A DNA stretch of 64,000 bases from Aquilaria yunnanensis (Eukaryota; Streptophyta; Magnoliopsida; Malvales; Thymelaeaceae): contig CM077597.1 of assembly GCA_039654915.1 (NCBI GenBank), forward strand, positions 76,262,001-76,326,000. Reading direction: 5' to 3'. Shown here piece after piece: positions 59,865 through 64,000 of the stretch. Made by a program: the position numbers and the translations under genes. The notes below the pieces were generated by a model. It was given only the letters and a program-made list of their open reading frames with translations. It was not told the origin of the DNA and did not search any database. How positions within the stretch are numbered: the stretch's first letter is position 1; each line of letters starts with the position of its first letter.

Positions 59865-62800
59865 ATGGCCCTTATGGAGAAAATATTGGCAAGGTTGGAT
59901 AGAGTGGAGAAACAGGTGGCCTGTAAACCCGTCTGGGCTAGGCTGTCTGGGACCTTTTGCGGGGACGAGTCCCCATTCACCCAAGATGTCGTTGAGGCAG
60001 CCATGCCAGGTGATTTTAGAGTACCTCGGTTGGAAACTTATGATGGCCGTACTGATCCACAGGCCCATCTGACCAAGTACAGACGCAGCATGATGATGCA
60101 CGGTGCCAACGATGCTACCTTGTGCAAATGCTTCGAGGTCACTCTCAGTGGGCCAGCAACAGCCTGGTATAATTCATTAGCCCCAGGAACCATCACAGAG
60201 TTCCATGAGTTGTCCACAGCCTTCACGCAGCAGTTTATCGGGAGTCGGCCAACGGCGAAGATGCCGGTTCAGATGTTCGACATAGCGCAAAGAATTGGAG
60301 AGACCATACGCGACTATGTCGAAAGGTTCAACAGGGAAGCTCTGAGCGTCCCGGACTTCCGGCCCGAAATACGCATCCTCGCCATGACACGGGGCCTTCG
60401 GAGGGACTCACAGCTGTTTTACGAGTTCTCTAAGGACCCCCCGGACACCTTCGGCGAATTTTACCGAAGGGCCGAACAGCACATGACAGCCGAAGAACTG
60501 AGAATGGGCGGACCGAAGTCCGATCACGCCCGGGCCGAAGGCTCCAGCCAGCAAAATCGGTATCCCACCGAACAGGCAGGCCGACCTCGGAGGACGCGAG
60601 GAAGGAAACTCCCAATTTTCACACCCCTGAACACCACACGGACAAACATCCTCATGACGATGGAAAGGCAGGGGACGCAGGTTCAGTGGCCACGGGCCAT
60701 GACCGCCGACAACAGAAAGAATATGAAGAAGTTCTGCCAGTTTCATCGCGACCACGGTCACGACACCGAAGACTGCTTGCAATTGAAGAAGTATATAGAG
60801 TCGTTGATAAAACAGGGCCAACTTCGGCGTGATCTGCGCATGCCTTCCCCGAAAGGGAGAAAAGAGGAGGAAGGAAAGGCAGAAGACGAGGACTACGACT
60901 CCGACAGGCGGAGAAACCGAAGTCCGAAAAGGCGCCCCCCACCTCCAACAGGAATCATACAGACAATAACGACGGGACTCCCATCCTCGGAAAGAAAGAG
61001 GAAGGCCAGAGAAATAGCAGTTATGGAGTATCAAAGTCCAACAAAAAAGCTGGCCCGAAAGGATGGTTCCGCCGTCATTTTTCCCCATGACGACCCATTG
61101 TTGATCATGGCGAGAATAGGAAACTGGGACGTCAAAAGAGTGCTGCTTGACGACGGATCAAATGCCGACGTCTTGTTTTCACACTTGCTACCGAGGTTGG
61201 GTGTATCTGCCAGCGACCTCAAGCCCGTCACCTCACCTACCTTCGGGGTAGGTCCGGCCGAGCTGCCCGTCCTCGGTTGGATCGATCTCCCGTTGATGCT
61301 GAAAGGGACCTCGGTGATGGGGACAGAAGAGTTGTACGCCTCTACAATGGCAAGGTTCATCATTATGGATGTCCCTTCATCGTACAATGCCATCCTTGGA
61401 AGACAGACACAGGGAAACCTGCACATTCGCCCTGATGTCAAGTACTTAACCGTCACTTTCGCGGCCAGGGATGGAGATACGGAAATCTTCATAGATCAAG
61501 GCGAAGTAAGGAAGGTGTTCGTCAAAACGCGAAAGGCTCCAGCAAACAACTCCGCGCAAGCTGTGGAAGCAAAAGCACCGAAAAAGGGCGAGGTAGAGAG
61601 TCCCGCGAAGGCGGAAACGGAAACAGTAGAACTTGTCCCAGGTCAATCTACCCGAATAGGGAAGAGCTTGGCCGAAGGTGACAAGAAAAAACTTGTATCC
61701 TTTCTACTGGAAAATAAAGATCTCTTTGCCTACTCGCCGAAAGATATGCCAGGGGTGAACCCTGGCGTAATACAGCATAGCCTCAAAGTAAGTCCGGAAG
61801 CAAAGCCTGTCCGGCAAAAGAAACGGGGCATCTCAGCCCATAAAAATAACTTCATCAAAACCGAAGTCCAGCGCCTGTTAGACGCTGGTGTCATCAGGGA
61901 GGTCAAATACCCCGAATGGTTGAGCAACGTGGTTATCGCCACTAAAGAAGGAAGCAGCAAACTCCGGATGTGCATCGACTTCAGAAACTTGAACGATGCT
62001 TGCCCAAAAGACTCATACCCTCTTCCACCGATAGACCAATTGGTAGACTCAACTGCCGAATACGGGCTCCTAAGTTTCTTAGACGCCTTCAGCGGCTATC
62101 ATCAAATAAGGATGAACCCCGAAGATGAAGAAAGAACCGCCTTCATCACCGAGGGAGGAACATACTGCTACGTCAGAATGCCCTTCGGGCTTAAAAATGC
62201 AGGAGCCACCTACCAGAGGTTGATGAGCAAGGTCTTTAACGACCAAATAGGGAGAAACATGGAAGTGTATGTTGACGATATGATAGTCAAAAGCAAGCTG
62301 CTGGACGACCACGTCGCAGATCTAAAGGAAACCTTCCACAAGCTCAGAACCTTTGGGATACGTCTCAGTCCCGAAAAGTGCATCTTCGGAGTGACCTCGG
62401 GAAAATTCCTTGGGTACATGGTATCAGAAAGAGGCATTGATGCTAACCCAGAAAAAATCAAGGCCCTACTCGAGTTCCAAACTGCTGCCACAATAAAAGA
62501 TGTGCAGAGACTCACTGGAAGGATAACCTCCCTCAGCAGGTTTATTTCCAGATACGGAGATCGGTGTCGGCCATTCTTCAAAGTCCTCACAAAGGCAGCA
62601 AAAAAGGAGGACAACCTCAGAGGTAATGACCATCCCTGGGGTGAAGATTGCCAAAAAGCCTGGGAAGAACTGAAAATCTACTTGGCCAGCTTGCCTACTC
62701 TGCGACAACTTCGCGAAGGAGAGCCTCTCGTACTATACCTCGCCGTCACAGAAAAAGCTGTCAGTTCGGTCCTTGTGAAAGAAGAGGGGCCAAAGCAATG

Positions 62801-64000
62801 GCCGGTCTATTACGTGAGCAAATCCCTGCATGGCGCCGAAGTCAGGTATCCTTTGTTACAAAAAGCTATATATGCCTTGGTGCTAGCAGGAAGAAGACTA
62901 CGACCATACTTTCAGGCTCACCCCATCATGGTTCGAAGTAGTCTACCACTACGCGACGTCATGAGGAAGGTGGATCATTCCGGAAGGCTCTCCAAGTGGT
63001 GTATAGAGCTTGGCGAACACGACATCTCTTACGAACCTCGGAAAGCCATAAGAGCTCAAGCAGTGGCAGACTTCATCGCTGAAGTATCTACCACCGAGGA
63101 CAACCATCCGGATCCTGACGAAGGTGATCCTGAATGGACTTTGTATGTTGACGGAGACTCGGGGTCCGAACACCAGGAAGCTGGCGTGATCATCAGGGGC
63201 CTCGAAGGCCTAGAGGTAATGAAGGCCATCAAGTTCAGCTTTAACGTCACCAACAATGTGGCTGAGTATGAAGCCCTCATAGCGGGATTACGCCTAGCCA
63301 GGAGAATTGGCGTGCGAAATCTAAAAGCCCACAGCGATTCCCAGCTAGTAGTTCGGCAAACGGCAGGAGACTATGGGGCGAAGGACCCGACCTTGGCAAC
63401 ATACCATGAACTGGTGGCAAAACTCATTCGGGAGTTCGATACAGTGCGAATAAAAAATGTACCTCGACATAATAACACCGAGGCAGACTGCTTGGAAAAA
63501 TCAAAAGTATACACCGAGGTGTTGGTTCACCCGAGCATCACAGTGCTGAGCATATCAACTTCGGGAAAAGGCTGGAAAGACCCGATAAAGAGATACCTCG
63601 AGGACAATACACTCCCCGAAGACCCCAGTGAAGCTGCCAAAATCCGAAGATGCTCCGCCCGATTCTTCCTATTTGGTGAAGAATTGTATCGGCAGGGATA
63701 TGCAAACCCACTACAGAGGTGTGTCGGCGAAGAGGATACTGAAATGATCCTCGAAGAAGTACATGAAGGCGCTTGTGGTTCGCACATCGGAACCGACGCC
63801 CTTGCAGCAGTAATACTTCGCCAAGGATACTTCTGGCCTACCCTGAGAAAGGACGCAAGGCAGTTCGTCCGGAAATGCGGTAGTTGCCAGAGACACGCGA
63901 ATATCCAGAGGACACCCTCGGAAATGGTAACTTCGGCTGACTATCCCTGGCCCTTCGCAGTCTGGGGCATAGACCTCATTGGGCCACTCCCCACAGCGCC
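59865..64000 (+). CDS. Tat-type Gypsy gag-pol, open to the window edge (at least 1378 aa)
   Basis: I translated the frame codon by codon and saw no stop from 59568 to 64000; the first in-frame Met is 59865. Domains numbered from there: Gag core about 40-230 (ETYDGRTDPQAHL, TAWYNSL); zinc-knuckle-like CX2HX4HX4C at 291-304; protease DDGS at 429-432; reverse transcriptase about 640-850 with YVDDM at 802-806; first RNase H, where the usual catalytic Asp motif reads YLAVTE and so is probably inactive; second, archaeal-type RNase H from YVDGD (D1096) through NNVAEYEAL and SDSQLV; then the integrase zinc finger with CGSCQRH (C1338, C1341) and the first integrase Asp (GIDLIG) at the edge. In the second RNase H the end motif reads EADCLEKS in place of the common EADALA-type wording. 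Long and intact, so possibly recent. Confidence 0.93.
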   Translation, partial: MALMEKILARLDRVEKQVACKPVWARLSGTFCGDESPFTQDVVEAAMPGDFRVPRLETYDGRTDPQAHLTKYRRSMMMHGANDATLCKCFEVTLSGPATAWYNSLAPGTITEFHELSTAFTQQFIGSRPTAKMPVQMFDIAQRIGETIRDYVERFNREALSVPDFRPEIRILAMTRGLRRDSQLFYEFSKDPPDTFGEFYRRAEQHMTAEELRMGGPKSDHARAEGSSQQNRYPTEQAGRPRRTRGRKLPIFTPLNTTRTNILMTMERQGTQVQWPRAMTADNRKNMKKFCQFHRDHGHDTEDCLQLKKYIESLIKQGQLRRDLRMPSPKGRKEEEGKAEDEDYDSDRRRNRSPKRRPPPPTGIIQTITTGLPSSERKRKAREIAVMEYQSPTKKLARKDGSAVIFPHDDPLLIMARIGNWDVKRVLLDDGSNADVLFSHLLPRLGVSASDLKPVTSPTFGVGPAELPVLGWIDLPLMLKGTSVMGTEELYASTMARFIIMDVPSSYNAILGRQTQGNLHIRPDVKYLTVTFAARDGDTEIFIDQGEVRKVFVKTRKAPANNSAQAVEAKAPKKGEVESPAKAETETVELVPGQSTRIGKSLAEGDKKKLVSFLLENKDLFAYSPKDMPGVNPGVIQHSLKVSPEAKPVRQKKRGISAHKNNFIKTEVQRLLDAGVIREVKYPEWLSNVVIATKEGSSKLRMCIDFRNLNDACPKDSYPLPPIDQLVDSTAEYGLLSFLDAFSGYHQIRMNPEDEERTAFITEGGTYCYVRMPFGLKNAGATYQRLMSKVFNDQIGRNMEVYVDDMIVKSKLLDDHVADLKETFHKLRTFGIRLSPEKCIFGVTSGKFLGYMVSERGIDANPEKIKALLEFQTAATIKDVQRLTGRITSLSRFISRYGDRCRPFFKVLTKAAKKEDNLRGNDHPWGEDCQKAWEELKIYLASLPTLRQLREGEPLVLYLAVTEKAVSSVLVKEEGPKQWPVYYVSKSLHGAEVRYPLLQKAIYALVLAGRRLRPYFQAHPIMVRSSLPLRDVMRKVDHSGRLSKWCIELGEHDISYEPRKAIRAQAVADFIAEVSTTEDNHPDPDEGDPEWTLYVDGDSGSEHQEAGVIIRGLEGLEVMKAIKFSFNVTNNVAEYEALIAGLRLARRIGVRNLKAHSDSQLVVRQTAGDYGAKDPTLATYHELVAKLIREFDTVRIKNVPRHNNTEADCLEKSKVYTEVLVHPSITVLSISTSGKGWKDPIKRYLEDNTLPEDPSEAAKIRRCSARFFLFGEELYRQGYANPLQRCVGEEDTEMILEEVHEGACGSHIGTDALAAVILRQGYFWPTLRKDARQFVRKCGSCQRHANIQRTPSEMVTSADYPWPFAVWGIDLIGPLPTA

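Larger units (their letters stand above)
58619..64000 (+). mobile_element. Tat-lineage Gypsy retrotransposon (5' part; runs off the window)
   Basis: A sharp rise in GC content marks the left border. 5' LTR about 58619-59340, tRNA-Asp-type primer site at 59343, then gag, protease, reverse transcriptase, RNase H, a second archaeal-type RNase H, and the start of integrase. The dual RNase H arrangement is the signature of the plant Tat/Ogre/Retand group. The right part and 3' LTR lie outside. Confidence 0.88.

Noticed and set aside
59282..62614. Minus-strand genes opposite the Gypsy element
   Set aside because: The open frames of up to 226 codons (for example 60408-61088) are complements of the plus-strand gag-pol and show no domain of their own.

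Overview
The window is nuclear DNA of a flowering plant. The evidence is an NDR1/HIN1-like (LEA_2) gene, kinesin-13 tail exons with GT-AG introns, a spliced small membrane-protein gene, and plant lineages of Copia, Gypsy (Tat, Athila, chromovirus), Mutator, CACTA, hAT, Stowaway and SINE elements. Telomere-like tracts are of the CCCTAAA type. The species cannot be named from the sequence. Host genes are few; most of the 64 kb is layered transposable elements.

Layout. 1-1683: the last exon of a kinesin-13 gene and, on the other strand, an intact NHL gene. 1684-14158: a probable CACTA-type composite with two related ~3.6 kb units (A, B). Each unit has a telomere-like tract and a ~59-bp minisatellite. 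A Stowaway MITE, a SINE and a 2.6 kb solo LTR are inserted in the composite. 14159-20690: an RNase H pseudogene split by a hAT MITE with a perfect 8-bp target duplication, a palindromic MITE, a 2.2 kb non-autonomous hAT with a perfect 8-bp duplication, and an older hAT-like element. 20697-22995: the tail of a Gypsy pol plus its 3' LTR. 22996-32340: a Mutator (MULE) transposase pseudogene on the minus strand, broken by three solo LTRs, each with its own perfect 5-bp duplication. Two of these solo LTRs belong to one family in opposite orientation and form a 1.4-kb-arm inverted repeat.

32344-52841 repeats the gene landscape: a partial copy of the membrane-protein gene (one exon plus intron), a degraded kinesin-13 tail, and a second NHL copy. 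That copy is cut in two by a very young Copia element with identical 268-bp LTRs, a CTGTC target duplication and an open 1253-codon gag-pol. Next come the CACTA left end again, units B' and A' (order reversed relative to block 1), and a complete four-exon membrane-protein gene. 53100-58600: remnants of a chromovirus-type and an Athila-type Gypsy element, the latter with an internal inversion. 58619-64000: a Tat-lineage Gypsy element with 5' LTR, primer site and a gag-pol frame still open at the window edge; it carries two RNase H domains.

The main story is a local segmental duplication that can be dated relative to insertions. The CACTA left end is shared by both blocks. The Stowaway MITE is only in block 1, and Copia is only in block 2. 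Paralogous empty sites and target duplications let many insertions be resolved to the base.
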